Below are positions 8,392 to 17,120 of a DNA stretch of 64,000 nucleotides, in pieces (within the stretch, counting starts at the first letter, position 1; every line of letters starts with the position of its first letter). The DNA is from Desulfosarcinaceae bacterium. Its GTDB lineage: Bacteria; Desulfobacterota; Desulfobacteria; Desulfobacterales; Desulfosarcinaceae. The stretch spans positions 1-64,000 of the forward strand of contig JASJCL010000015.1 in the NCBI GenBank assembly GCA_030066015.1, given 5' to 3'. Made by a program: the position numbers and the translations under genes. The notes under the pieces were generated by a model. It searched no databases. It was not told the DNA's origin and saw only the letters and a program-made list of their open reading frames with translations.

Positions 8392-9135
8392 ATGCAAACA
8401 TCCATCGACGCAGCGGCGCGCGTCCTGGCCCGCGCCAACATGGCGGTGGCCCTCACCGGCGCCGGCATCTCTGTTGAGAGCGGTATCCCCCCCTTTCGGG
8501 GCAAAGGCGGGTTGTGGGAGCGGTTCGATCCCATGACCTACGCCCATATCGACGCCTTTCGGCGACATCCCGAAAAGGTGTGGACGGTGCTGCTCAAAGT
8601 CCTCAGCGACACCCTCGGCAAGGCCCGGCCCAACGCGGCGCACAGGGGCCTGGCCGAAATGGAGCGGCGCGGCTGTCTGCAGGCCGTTATCACCCAGAAT
8701 GTGGACGGACTGCACCAGGACGCCGGCAGTCGCGAGGTGATCGAGTTCCACGGCAGCATGGCGAGCCACCATTGCATGGACTGCCATCAGGCGGCCCCCT
8801 CGGCAACCATCGATCTGGCCGATCTGCCGCCGCGCTGTGACTGCGGCGGCGTCTTGCGACCCGACATCGTCTTTTTCGGCGAGGCCATCCCCACAGCGGC
8901 GCTCCAGCGCAGCGCGCAGTTCGCCCGCATGTGTGACGCCATCCTGGTCGTGGGGACGTCGGCGACGGTGGAACCGGCCGCCACGCTGCCCCGCATCGCC
9001 AAGCAGCATGGGGCCAGCGTCATCGAGGTCAATCCCGAACCCACGTATCTCACCACCCTTAGCGACTTCAGCCTCATGGGCGCGGCCGGCGCCATTGTGT
9101 CCCGGCTGGTGACCGCCCTCGACGCCCACCTCTGA
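8392..9135 (+). CDS. cobB: NAD-dependent protein deacylase (sirtuin, CobB/SIR2)
   Basis: A 247-residue sirtuin. It shows the NAD-binding GAGIS (23-27), the TQNVDGLH loop (101-108), catalytic His120 in EFHGS, and a structural zinc site built from Cys128, Cys131, Cys149 and Cys151. Sirtuins remove acyl groups from lysine using NAD and release nicotinamide. I use the ATG at 8392, which has AAGGAA about 8 nt upstream, rather than the one 21 nt earlier. Together with acuC and acuB it makes a local cluster around protein acylation state. Acyl specificity cannot be read from the sequence. Confidence 0.92.
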   Translation: MQTSIDAAARVLARANMAVALTGAGISVESGIPPFRGKGGLWERFDPMTYAHIDAFRRHPEKVWTVLLKVLSDTLGKARPNAAHRGLAEMERRGCLQAVITQNVDGLHQDAGSREVIEFHGSMASHHCMDCHQAAPSATIDLADLPPRCDCGGVLRPDIVFFGEAIPTAALQRSAQFARMCDAILVVGTSATVEPAATLPRIAKQHGASVIEVNPEPTYLTTLSDFSLMGAAGAIVSRLVTALDAHL

Positions 9136-9263
9136 ACGCGGGCGCCGCCATATGCCGCCGCTGAAGATGGCCTTGCAATCCGAACGCAGCTTGAGTAAGG
9201 GGGGACAGCCCTCCGCCGCCGCCATGACCTGTGGGCTGCGCTGGATCGGCTTGTCGATAACGG

Positions 9264-10862
9264 ATGGTGGACACTTTGACCGCAACGACTGACGTGACGA
9301 CACCCCCCTGCAACGACGCGACGCGCTGGGTGCGGCGGGTTCGCCTGGTCCCTCCCTCCCTGGCGGACAACACGGCCGATGCCGACCGCCTCATCCGTGC
9401 GCTCCAACCGCAAACCGGTGGGCATTTTATCGAGATCCCGCTGAGCCTGCTGCAGGACCTGCCCGGCCGGCTGCGCCAGGCGGACTATCGGGTGGACTGC
9501 CTCCTCATCGAGGATCGCGGCCACCATCTCCTCACCCATGTTGCGGCGGCGGCGGCCGATGCGCCGCTTGCCGGATTGGCGGTCGACCTGGGCACCACCC
9601 GCATCGCCGCCCAGTTGGTGGACCTCCGAAACGGTCAAAGCTTGGCCGAAGCAGCCGTGGACAATCCCCAGCTGACCGTCGGTCCCGATGTCCTGGTGCG
9701 CATTCACCACAGCCAATCGCCGCAGGGCCGGGCGGCGCTTCAGCGTCAGGCGGCCGAAGGCATCAACCGGGCGGTCACCGACCTGTGCGCGCAAACCGCA
9801 CTGACGCCCGATGCGATCGCTCTCATGGTCGTGGCCGGCAACACGGCCATGACCCACCTCCTGCTGGGACTCGACGCCCGCTGGCTGATCCGGGAGCCCT
9901 ACATACCGGCCGCCAACCAACCCGGCATGATCCGCGCCCGCGATCTCGGGATCGCGATTCACAATCGGGCCCGCATCCTGGTGTTTCCCAATGTGGGCAG
10001 CTACTTCGGCGGCGACCTCATCGCCGGCATCCTTTACGCCGGTCTCCATCGGCGGTCCGATACCGCCATTCTCGTGGATGTGGGCACCAATGCGGAGGTG
10101 GTCCTGGGGAACCGCGACTGGATGATCGCCTGCGCCGGCGCCGCCGGGCCGGCACTGGAAGGGGGGATGAGCCGCATGGGCATGTTGGCCGGGCCGGGCG
10201 TGATCGACCGGGTGCGGATCGGGCCGGCGGGCGATCTACGGCTGGGCACCATCGGAAACGAAGCGCCCCGCGGCATTTGCGGCTCAGGGGTGATTGATCT
10301 GGCCGCCCAGTTGTTCCGCAACGGCTGGGTCGACATCCGCGGACGCCTCCTGCCAGAGCGCTGTCACGGCCGCTGCCGCGAGGTCGACGGCCAGCTGCAC
10401 CTCGATCTGGTGGCGGCTGCCGACGCCGCCAACGGGGAGACCCTCTCCATCGGCCAGGCCGATCTGGACAGCCTGATGCGCTCCAAAGCGGCCATGTACA
10501 CCATCCTGGAAACCCTCACCGGCCAGGTGGGCCTCACGCCCGAGCAGCTGACGACCTTCTATGTGGCCGGCACCTTCGGCTGCTTTATCGATCCAGAATC
10601 GGCGGTGACCATTGGAATGCTTCCCGATCTACCCCGGGAGCGCTATCACGCCCTGGGCAACAGCGCCCTGGGCGGCGCCGTGCGTCTCCTGAGCGATACC
10701 GGCGCACAGGCGGAGATCCGCCAGATCCAGGCCAATATCACCTATCTTGAGCTCAATGTGAACCAGGACTTCATGAACCGCTTTTCCGCCGCCAAGTTCC
10801 TGCCCCACACCGATCGGCAGCGGTTTCCGTCGATCCCATCGACAGCGGGGAACGACGCCTAG
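9264..10862 (+). CDS. RACo-like ASKHA corrinoid-protein reactivator lacking the ferredoxin domain
   Basis: A 532-residue DUF4445/RACo-type protein of the ASKHA fold. RACo uses ATP to restore inactive Co(II) corrinoid proteins to Co(I). A linker-type region (about 20-100) leads into the actin-like core starting AVDLGTTRIAAQL. VVAGNTAMTHLLLG, GGDLIAG, ILVDVGTNAEVVLG and CGSGVIDLAAQLF follow. The N-terminal [2Fe-2S] domain usual in RACo (a CxxxxxCxxC-type cluster) is absent: only Cys16 is found there. Electrons would have to come from a separate protein. No corrinoid protein is encoded nearby. The start lacks a strong ribosome site and could shift slightly. Confidence 0.82.
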   Translation: MVDTLTATTDVTTPPCNDATRWVRRVRLVPPSLADNTADADRLIRALQPQTGGHFIEIPLSLLQDLPGRLRQADYRVDCLLIEDRGHHLLTHVAAAAADAPLAGLAVDLGTTRIAAQLVDLRNGQSLAEAAVDNPQLTVGPDVLVRIHHSQSPQGRAALQRQAAEGINRAVTDLCAQTALTPDAIALMVVAGNTAMTHLLLGLDARWLIREPYIPAANQPGMIRARDLGIAIHNRARILVFPNVGSYFGGDLIAGILYAGLHRRSDTAILVDVGTNAEVVLGNRDWMIACAGAAGPALEGGMSRMGMLAGPGVIDRVRIGPAGDLRLGTIGNEAPRGICGSGVIDLAAQLFRNGWVDIRGRLLPERCHGRCREVDGQLHLDLVAAADAANGETLSIGQADLDSLMRSKAAMYTILETLTGQVGLTPEQLTTFYVAGTFGCFIDPESAVTIGMLPDLPRERYHALGNSALGGAVRLLSDTGAQAEIRQIQANITYLELNVNQDFMNRFSAAKFLPHTDRQRFPSIPSTAGNDA

Positions 10863-10947
10863 CGGACGGGTAGCATTTCAGTAGTGATTGTGATATTCGT
10901 GAAAAATTCAGCCAGTAGAACCATCCCACCACCATCCCGAGGTATGC

Positions 10948-11613
10948 ATGGATCCCAACCGCACGTTGGTCATCGCCACCACGAACACCGGCAAGACTGC
11001 AGAGATCCGAGATCTGTTGAAAGGCTATCCCATCACCATCAAGAATCTCTCCGATTTCGGTCCCATCCCGCCGGTGGTGGAGGATGGTGACACCTTTGAC
11101 GACAATGCATACAAAAAGGCGAGCGTCACCGCCCGCGTGTTGGGACTGCCGGCGCTGGCGGACGATTCTGGATTGGTCGTGGAGGCCTTGGACGGCGCAC
11201 CGGGTGTTCATTCCGCTCGCTACGGCGGCGAAGGCGCCAGCGATGCCGACCGCTGTCAAAAGCTGCTCGCTGCGCTCCGGGGCGAGGCGAACCGCCGGGC
11301 GGCCTTCGAGTGCGTCATCTCCATCGCGGTGCCCACTGGGCCGGCCCTCACCTACGACGGTCGCTGCGAAGGGGAGATTCTGGAAGCCCCGGTGGGGGAG
11401 AACGGTTTCGGCTACGACCCCGTATTCTTCTTCCCACCTTTGAAGAAGAGTTTCGCGCAGCTCAGCCGGCAGGAGAAGGGAACGGTCAGCCACCGCGGCA
11501 AAGCCTTGCGCGAGGTCTGTGCCGAGTTTGACAAGATATTGACCTGGTTGGACATTCATTTGCCCCCGCCGGAGCGCGTAAACTGCGCTTCTGGATCGGC
11601 CGCCGGAGAGTGA
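10948..11613 (+). CDS. rdgB: XTP/dITP diphosphatase (RdgB/HAM1)
   Basis: A 221-residue house-cleaning pyrophosphatase that hydrolyses non-canonical purine triphosphates (XTP, ITP, dITP) to monophosphates. All family signatures are present: TTNTGKTAEI at the N-terminus, the acidic EDGDTFDDNA, ADDSGL, NGFGYDPVFF and SHRGKAL. It is about 20 residues longer than most RdgB proteins because of a C-terminal tail. GAGG lies 5 nt upstream of the ATG. It sits between the RACo-like gene and pckG with gaps of about 80 nt. Confidence 0.95.
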   Translation: MDPNRTLVIATTNTGKTAEIRDLLKGYPITIKNLSDFGPIPPVVEDGDTFDDNAYKKASVTARVLGLPALADDSGLVVEALDGAPGVHSARYGGEGASDADRCQKLLAALRGEANRRAAFECVISIAVPTGPALTYDGRCEGEILEAPVGENGFGYDPVFFFPPLKKSFAQLSRQEKGTVSHRGKALREVCAEFDKILTWLDIHLPPPERVNCASGSAAGE

Positions 11614-11694
11614 CCCGGCCGCCGGCCGATGGCCGGTGCAGTTGCAGTGGGGACCGCCTTCGCGGTTCCCGACACCAATGAGGAGAAAAGCCAG

Positions 11695-13668
11695 ATGTTG
11701 AAACGGAATCACGGGATCGATATCGCTTTGGAGCTGGGCGGCATCGCGTCGCACGATGACGCCCAGCGCATTTTTGCGGAGCGCCTGACGCCGGAACAGC
11801 TCGCCCGAATTCGCCAGATCACCTGTGCCGATGCGCTCATCAAGATTGCCAATGCCATCGTCATGTGTGCCCCCGAGACGGTTTTCATCAACACCGGCAG
11901 CGACGCGGACATCCAATTGATCCGCAAAATGGCCCTCGCGAAGGGGGAAGAGGCGCCCTTGGCCATGGCGGGCCACACCCTGCACTTCGATCTCAAGGAG
12001 GAGCAGGGCCGCATCATCGATCGCACCTTCTACATCGCCAACGAGGAGGAGCAGATCAGCAGTCTGGCCCAGCGCATCAGCCGCGGCGACGCCCTGGAGA
12101 CGATCAAATCCCACCTGGCGGGCCTCATGCAGGGCATGACCATGATCGTCGGCTTCTACTCCCGTGGACCAGTGGGCTCGGCAGCGGCCGATCCGGCCAT
12201 TGAGATCACTAGCTCGGCGTACGTCTCCCATAGTGCCGAGATTCTCTACCGCAACTGCTACGCCAGCTTTGACAATCAGGTGTCGGCGCGCGGGTATTTC
12301 TACACCAATATCCACAGCGAGGGCGCCAACCGGGCCGAAGATCTTCCCAACGCACGGGTCTTCATGGACCGCAGCTATCAGACCACCTACTCCTTCAACT
12401 GCACCTACGCCGGCAACACGCTGCTGCTCAAGAAAGGCAACCACCGCTTCAGCGTGGACCGCGCCTGCCACGAACTCTTCGGCCAGCAGCTGGCCGAGCA
12501 CATGTTTATCACCGGCATCGAAGGCCCCGGGGGGCGCATCACCTGGATGACGGGTGCTGCCCCCAGCGGATGCGGTAAAACCACCACCGCCATGGCCGGC
12601 GACCACTTCGTCGGCGACGATCTGGCGCAAATGTGGCTGGCCGAGGACGGCGGGATCCGATCGATCAATCCCGAGTGCGGCATCTTCGGCATCGTGGAGG
12701 ATGTCAACCGGGAAGGGGATCCCATGTTGATGCAGTGCCTGCGGGAACCCGGTACCGAGGTGATCTGGTCCAACGTGCTGGTGGACGACGAGGGGGTGCC
12801 GCACTGGGTGGGCAATGGCGAAGAACACCCCGCCGAGGGCCGCAACTTTCAGGGTGCCTGGAAGGCGGGACTGGAAGATAAGGAGGGCAAACCAGTGCCC
12901 CTCTCCCATCCCAACGCGCGCTGTACCGTATCTGCCAGCGCCCTGGGGAATTACTCCGATCGCACCGAGGACCCTGCCGGGGTGGAGACCCGTATCTTCA
13001 CGTACAGCGGCCGCGACAGCAACACCATGCCGCCTGTTTGGGTGGCCAAAACCCCCTCCGAAGGCGTGGTCATCGGGGCCTGCATCGTTTCCGCCGCCAC
13101 GGCCACCGAGGTGGGCGCATCGGGCGTCAAGCGTGCTCCCTGGGCCAACGCCCCGTTCATCCCGGGCTCGCTGGGAGATTATATGCGCGCCCAGTTCGCC
13201 TTCTTCAACAGCCCCAAACTGGCCGACGCCAAAAGACCCATCATGGCCGGTCTGAACTACTTCCTCACCGACGAGGCTCGTGGCGGGGAGCGCAAAACAC
13301 TCCTCGGGGAGAAGCGTGACGTCAAAGTCTGGATGGCCTGGCTGGAGCGATTGGTCCATGGCGAAGTAGAAACCATCGAGAGCCCCATCGGTCTGCTGCC
13401 GCGCTACGAGGATCTGGTGCGCCTTTTTCAGGAGAAGATCGCCAAAACCTATCCCCGCGAACTTTACGAAAAGCAGTTCTCGCTTTACGTGGACAACATC
13501 CTGGCGCGCGTGGACCTGCAGCTCGCCGCCTATGGCAAGGATGCGGAGATTCCCGAGACCCTCTTCGAAATCCTCGAGAACCAGAAAGCGGACCTCATGG
13601 CCCTGAAGGGGACCTTCGGCGCCGTCGTGGCGCCGGACCAATTGCAGGGATCACCAGAGAAGGGATAA
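11695..13668 (+). CDS. pckG: Phosphoenolpyruvate carboxykinase, GTP-type (divergent)
   Basis: A 657-residue PEPCK that interconverts oxaloacetate and PEP, linking the C4 pool to gluconeogenesis. The P-loop reads APSGCGKTTT, keeping the reactive Cys of GTP-PEPCKs. FVGDDLAQM, INPECGIFG, EHMFITGI and the SHPNARCTVSA substrate loop are aligned with the family. The guanine pocket is changed: where vertebrate enzymes have the FLWPGFGEN segment (Phe525, Phe530, Asn533), this protein has ERKTLLGEK. Nucleotide preference is therefore uncertain. GAGGAG precedes the ATG at 11695. The stop is only 3 nt before the transporter-lipoprotein start. Confidence 0.85.
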   Translation: MLKRNHGIDIALELGGIASHDDAQRIFAERLTPEQLARIRQITCADALIKIANAIVMCAPETVFINTGSDADIQLIRKMALAKGEEAPLAMAGHTLHFDLKEEQGRIIDRTFYIANEEEQISSLAQRISRGDALETIKSHLAGLMQGMTMIVGFYSRGPVGSAAADPAIEITSSAYVSHSAEILYRNCYASFDNQVSARGYFYTNIHSEGANRAEDLPNARVFMDRSYQTTYSFNCTYAGNTLLLKKGNHRFSVDRACHELFGQQLAEHMFITGIEGPGGRITWMTGAAPSGCGKTTTAMAGDHFVGDDLAQMWLAEDGGIRSINPECGIFGIVEDVNREGDPMLMQCLREPGTEVIWSNVLVDDEGVPHWVGNGEEHPAEGRNFQGAWKAGLEDKEGKPVPLSHPNARCTVSASALGNYSDRTEDPAGVETRIFTYSGRDSNTMPPVWVAKTPSEGVVIGACIVSAATATEVGASGVKRAPWANAPFIPGSLGDYMRAQFAFFNSPKLADAKRPIMAGLNYFLTDEARGGERKTLLGEKRDVKVWMAWLERLVHGEVETIESPIGLLPRYEDLVRLFQEKIAKTYPRELYEKQFSLYVDNILARVDLQLAAYGKDAEIPETLFEILENQKADLMALKGTFGAVVAPDQLQGSPEKG

Positions 13669-13671
13669 CGT

Positions 13672-15240
13672 GTGGATCAGACAGTGACAAGCCGTTGGAC
13701 CCGCCGACTCCTGCTGGGGGGATGTCTGCTTCTTCTCCTGGCCTGCGGGGGCGGTGAACCCGCAGCGCCGCCCACACTCCAGGTGGGCCTGGAGAACGCT
13801 CCCAAAACCCTGGATCCGCGCTTCGCCACCGACGCCGCCGGCATGCGCATTACCCAGCACCTGCTCTTCGAGACCTTGGTCCAACTGGGGCCGGACCTCA
13901 CTATCGCTCCGGCCCTGGCCGAACGCTGGGAGGTCAACGACCCCACGACCTATACCTTCCACCTGATGCCCAAAGCACGGTTTCACGACGATCGGCCGTT
14001 GACGGCGGCGGACGTCGTCTTCACTTTCGAGCACCTCATGGCGGAGGAGACCAAATCACCCTTCGGCCCCGGCTATCGGAACAAGATCAAGGCTATCGAG
14101 GCCGTGGACGACCATACCGTCCGCTTCACCCTTCACCAGCCCACGGCCTCCTTCCTCACCTCGGTCATCATCCCCATCCTGCCCAAACACGTTCTGACCG
14201 CCGAGGGGGATTTCGGCGCCCAACCGGTGGGGTCAGGGCCATTTGCCTTCGTTTCCCAATCCCCCACCGAAATCGTGGTGGCCGCCTACAAAGCATACGC
14301 GGCGGGGGCACCCAAGGTGGACCGGGTGGTCTTCAAGGTCATCAAGGATGACAATACCCGCTTTCTCAAACTGCAGAAGGGGGAGCTGGACCTACTGATC
14401 AACGCCCTGCCGCCGAATCGCGTGGCCGCCCTCCGGGAGGCGCCCCTCAAGGAGACCTACGCGGTGATCGAAAGCCCGGGAATCGCTTACTCCTACCTGG
14501 GCTTCAATCTGGCCGCGCCCGAGGTCCAGGACCTGCGCGTGCGCCAGGCCATCGCCCACGCCATCGATGTGAACGAGATCATCCGCTTTCGGCTGGAGAA
14601 TCACGCGGTGCCGGCGACGGGGCTGCTCTCTCCCGTCAACTGGTACCACAGCGTCCCCGGCCAAACCTATTCCCATGATCCGACCAAGGCGATCGCCCTG
14701 CTGGAGGCGGCCAACTACAGGGATCCGGACGGCGAGGGACCCAAGGCGCGCATTCACCTGGAACTCAAAACCAGCAACAACGCCCAGGTGACGGGGATTG
14801 CCCGCATCCTCCAGGCCCAGCTGGCCAAGGTGGGCATCGACCTCAAGCTCAAATCCTACGAATGGGGCACCTTCTACGGCGATATCAAGAGCGGTAATTT
14901 CCAGCTCACCAGCATGCGGTGGGTGGGCGTCACCGAACCGGACTTCTTCTACGATCTCTTCCACTCCAGCCAGATACCGCCTGCCGGCCGCAACCGCGGC
15001 CGCTACACGAACCCGGAAATGGACCGTCTGGTGACCGAGGGTCGACTGACCACCGACCCCGACGCGCGCAAGCGGATCTACGCCGAGGTGCAGGATCTGG
15101 TGGCCAGGGAGCTGCCCTACATCAGCCTCTGGCATCCCAACAATATCTCGGTAGTCCACCGGCGGGTCCAGGGCTATGAGCAGCACCCCATGGCCGGATA
15201 CAGTTCATTCAGGATGGTTTCCCTGGCCCCCGCCGAGTAG
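13672..15240 (+). CDS. ABC transporter substrate-binding lipoprotein, peptide/nickel family (SBP_bac_5)
   Basis: A 522-residue extracytoplasmic solute-binding protein. A Lys/Arg-poor leader with a leucine-rich core ends in LLACG, giving a lipobox with lipidated Cys25. The mature protein has the family hallmarks TLDPRFATDAAG, FHDDRPLTAADVVFTFE and a C-terminal LPYISLWH. It starts with GTG, 3 nt after the pckG stop, with AGAAGGG about 9 nt upstream. Permease and ATPase genes of the same system follow. The ligand (dipeptide, oligopeptide, glutathione or metal chelate) cannot be assigned. Confidence 0.92.
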   Translation: MDQTVTSRWTRRLLLGGCLLLLLACGGGEPAAPPTLQVGLENAPKTLDPRFATDAAGMRITQHLLFETLVQLGPDLTIAPALAERWEVNDPTTYTFHLMPKARFHDDRPLTAADVVFTFEHLMAEETKSPFGPGYRNKIKAIEAVDDHTVRFTLHQPTASFLTSVIIPILPKHVLTAEGDFGAQPVGSGPFAFVSQSPTEIVVAAYKAYAAGAPKVDRVVFKVIKDDNTRFLKLQKGELDLLINALPPNRVAALREAPLKETYAVIESPGIAYSYLGFNLAAPEVQDLRVRQAIAHAIDVNEIIRFRLENHAVPATGLLSPVNWYHSVPGQTYSHDPTKAIALLEAANYRDPDGEGPKARIHLELKTSNNAQVTGIARILQAQLAKVGIDLKLKSYEWGTFYGDIKSGNFQLTSMRWVGVTEPDFFYDLFHSSQIPPAGRNRGRYTNPEMDRLVTEGRLTTDPDARKRIYAEVQDLVARELPYISLWHPNNISVVHRRVQGYEQHPMAGYSSFRMVSLAPAE

Positions 15241-15353
15241 GGCTGTGGCGCGAGGTGCGGCGGTGACATTCGCCAGCCCGGTGGCGTCAGGGCCCCACCC
15301 GCATTGCGGCCGTTCGCTGCGGCCGCAGAATTGACCCCTTGGAGGTCGCCGGC

Positions 15354-16271
15354 ATGTTCGCCTACCTCGTCCGACGATTATTGCTGCTGCTGTTGGTCCT
15401 CTTCGGCGTCGTCACCTTGGTCTTCTTCCTCATCCACCTGATACCCGGCGATCCAGTGGATATCATGCTGGGGGATCAAGCCCTCGCCGCCGACAAAGAC
15501 GCCTTGCGTCACGCCTTGGGACTCCACCGTCCCCTGGGGAATCAGTATCTTTCCTATCTGGGAGATCTTTGCCGGGGGGATCTGGGCCTCTCGATTCACA
15601 GCCGCAGGCCGGTCCTGACGGAGATCGGGGAGCGATTTCCGGCCACCGTCGAGCTCATGCTGGGGGCCATGCTGGTGGCCCTCCTGATGGCCTTGCCGCT
15701 GGGCATCATTTCGGCCCTCAAGCCTTACGGTTGGCTGGATGGTGCCAGCATGCTGATCTCTTTCCTGGGGATCTCCATCCCCAATTTCTGGCTGGGCCCC
15801 ATGCTCATCATCCTCTTTTCCATCCAGCTCGGCTGGCTGCCGGTCAACGAGCGCGGTGGGCTTGAGCACCTCATCCTGCCGGCCATCACCCTGGGGACCG
15901 CCATGGCCGCCATGCTGTCGCGGATGATCCGTGCCTCCCTGCTGGAGGTGCTGGACGAGGAGTACATCACCAATGCTCGCGCAAAGGGGCTGCCCGAGCG
16001 CCTGGTGATCTTCAAACACGCCTTGCGCAACGCCCTCATCCCGGTGATCACCATCATTGGCCTCCAGGTGGGGGTGCTGCTGTCGGGGGCCATCATCACG
16101 GAGGCGATTTTCGATTGGCCCGGTCTGGGATCCTTGCTTCTGGAGGGGATCTATAGTCGCAACTACCCCCTGGTCCAGGGCTGTATCCTCGTCATCGCCA
16201 CGGTCTACGTGCTGGTCAACCTCCTCACCGACATCGCTTACGCCTGGGCGGATCCGCGGGTGCGGCTGTGA
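15354..16271 (+). CDS. dppB: ABC transporter permease, DppB type
   Basis: A 305-residue inner-membrane permease with six predicted membrane spans. It opens with MFAYLVRRLLLLLLVLFGV and carries the family LIPGDPVD motif after the first helix. An EAA loop follows (EYITNARAKGLPERLVIFKHALRNALIPV). I prefer the ATG at 15354, with GGAGG 8 nt upstream, to the TTG at 15339. It pairs with the DppC-type subunit at 17121. The two permease genes are unusually separated by a LysE-type gene. Confidence 0.93.
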   Translation: MFAYLVRRLLLLLLVLFGVVTLVFFLIHLIPGDPVDIMLGDQALAADKDALRHALGLHRPLGNQYLSYLGDLCRGDLGLSIHSRRPVLTEIGERFPATVELMLGAMLVALLMALPLGIISALKPYGWLDGASMLISFLGISIPNFWLGPMLIILFSIQLGWLPVNERGGLEHLILPAITLGTAMAAMLSRMIRASLLEVLDEEYITNARAKGLPERLVIFKHALRNALIPVITIIGLQVGVLLSGAIITEAIFDWPGLGSLLLEGIYSRNYPLVQGCILVIATVYVLVNLLTDIAYAWADPRVRL

Positions 16272-16422
16272 GCCGGCGGCTTCCCTGGGCGCTGACGCCT
16301 ATAACGGTTTCATCACCGGGCCCGCGAAGGGGGGGACCAGTGGCCGCAGCGACGACGTTCAGGGCCTCGAGATCGGCAAAGCGCGGCATCTGGTATCACT
16401 TGAATAGGAGCACGGAACACCC

Positions 16423-17046
16423 ATGAACGTCGAAATTTGGCTGGCCTTTCTCCTCGCTGCCGAGATCATTTTGGTGATCCCCGGCCCCACCATCCTTCTG
16501 GTGATCGGTCAAGCGGCCACCCACGGGCGGACCTCGGTGGCGCCGCTGGTGGCGGGGGTCCTCTGCGGCGATGCGTTGGCGATGACCCTCAGCATGGCGG
16601 GGCTGGGCGCCCTGATGGCCACGTCGGCGCTGCTATTTAACATCCTCAAGTGGATCGGCGCCCTCTACCTGATCTACCTGGGGGTCCAGCAGTGGCGGCG
16701 CCAGGGATCGGTTCCCGCGGTCGGCGGCGAGATCTCCGCGGCACCGGCGGGGACCCTCTGGCGGCGGGCCTTTGTCGTCACCGCCCTCAACCCAAAGAGC
16801 ATCGCCTTTTTCGTGGCCTTTTTGCCTCAGTTCATTGTTCCTGGTGAACCGGTGCTGGCCCAATTGATCGTTCTGGGGATCACCTTCCTGGTGCTGGCCA
16901 CGGTCAACGCCGCGCTCTACGCCCTGTTTGCCGGTCAGCTGCGCGAGACCCTCCAGCAGAGCGGGGTCCACCGCTGGTTTCACCGCTGCGGAGCGGGGGC
17001 GCTGATCGGCGCCGGCGTGATTACGGCCGGCATGCAGAACAAGTAA
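16423..17046 (+). CDS. LysE/RhtB-family amino-acid exporter
   Basis: A 207-residue membrane protein with about six hydrophobic helices. It carries the LysE/RhtB signature PGPTILLVIGQAATHGRTSVAPLVAGVLCGD near the N-terminus (described by its PGPT start and G-rich helix) and NPKSIAFFVAFLPQF in the middle. The family exports amino acids such as lysine, threonine or homoserine lactone. AGGAG lies about 12 nt before the ATG. It sits on the same strand between dppB and dppC, so peptide import and amino-acid efflux may be coexpressed. The substrate is unknown. Confidence 0.9.
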   Translation: MNVEIWLAFLLAAEIILVIPGPTILLVIGQAATHGRTSVAPLVAGVLCGDALAMTLSMAGLGALMATSALLFNILKWIGALYLIYLGVQQWRRQGSVPAVGGEISAAPAGTLWRRAFVVTALNPKSIAFFVAFLPQFIVPGEPVLAQLIVLGITFLVLATVNAALYALFAGQLRETLQQSGVHRWFHRCGAGALIGAGVITAGMQNK

Positions 17047-17120
17047 GCCAGTGAGCCGGCAAAGGAGTTCTGTCGCGCCGGTCCCTTCACTGACGCTCAG
17101 GCACACGGGCAGATTGATTT

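Noticed and set aside
10771-13641. 956-residue minus-strand frame antisense to pckG
   Set aside because: High-GC shadow of pckG; low-complexity His/Gly-rich product with no family motif.
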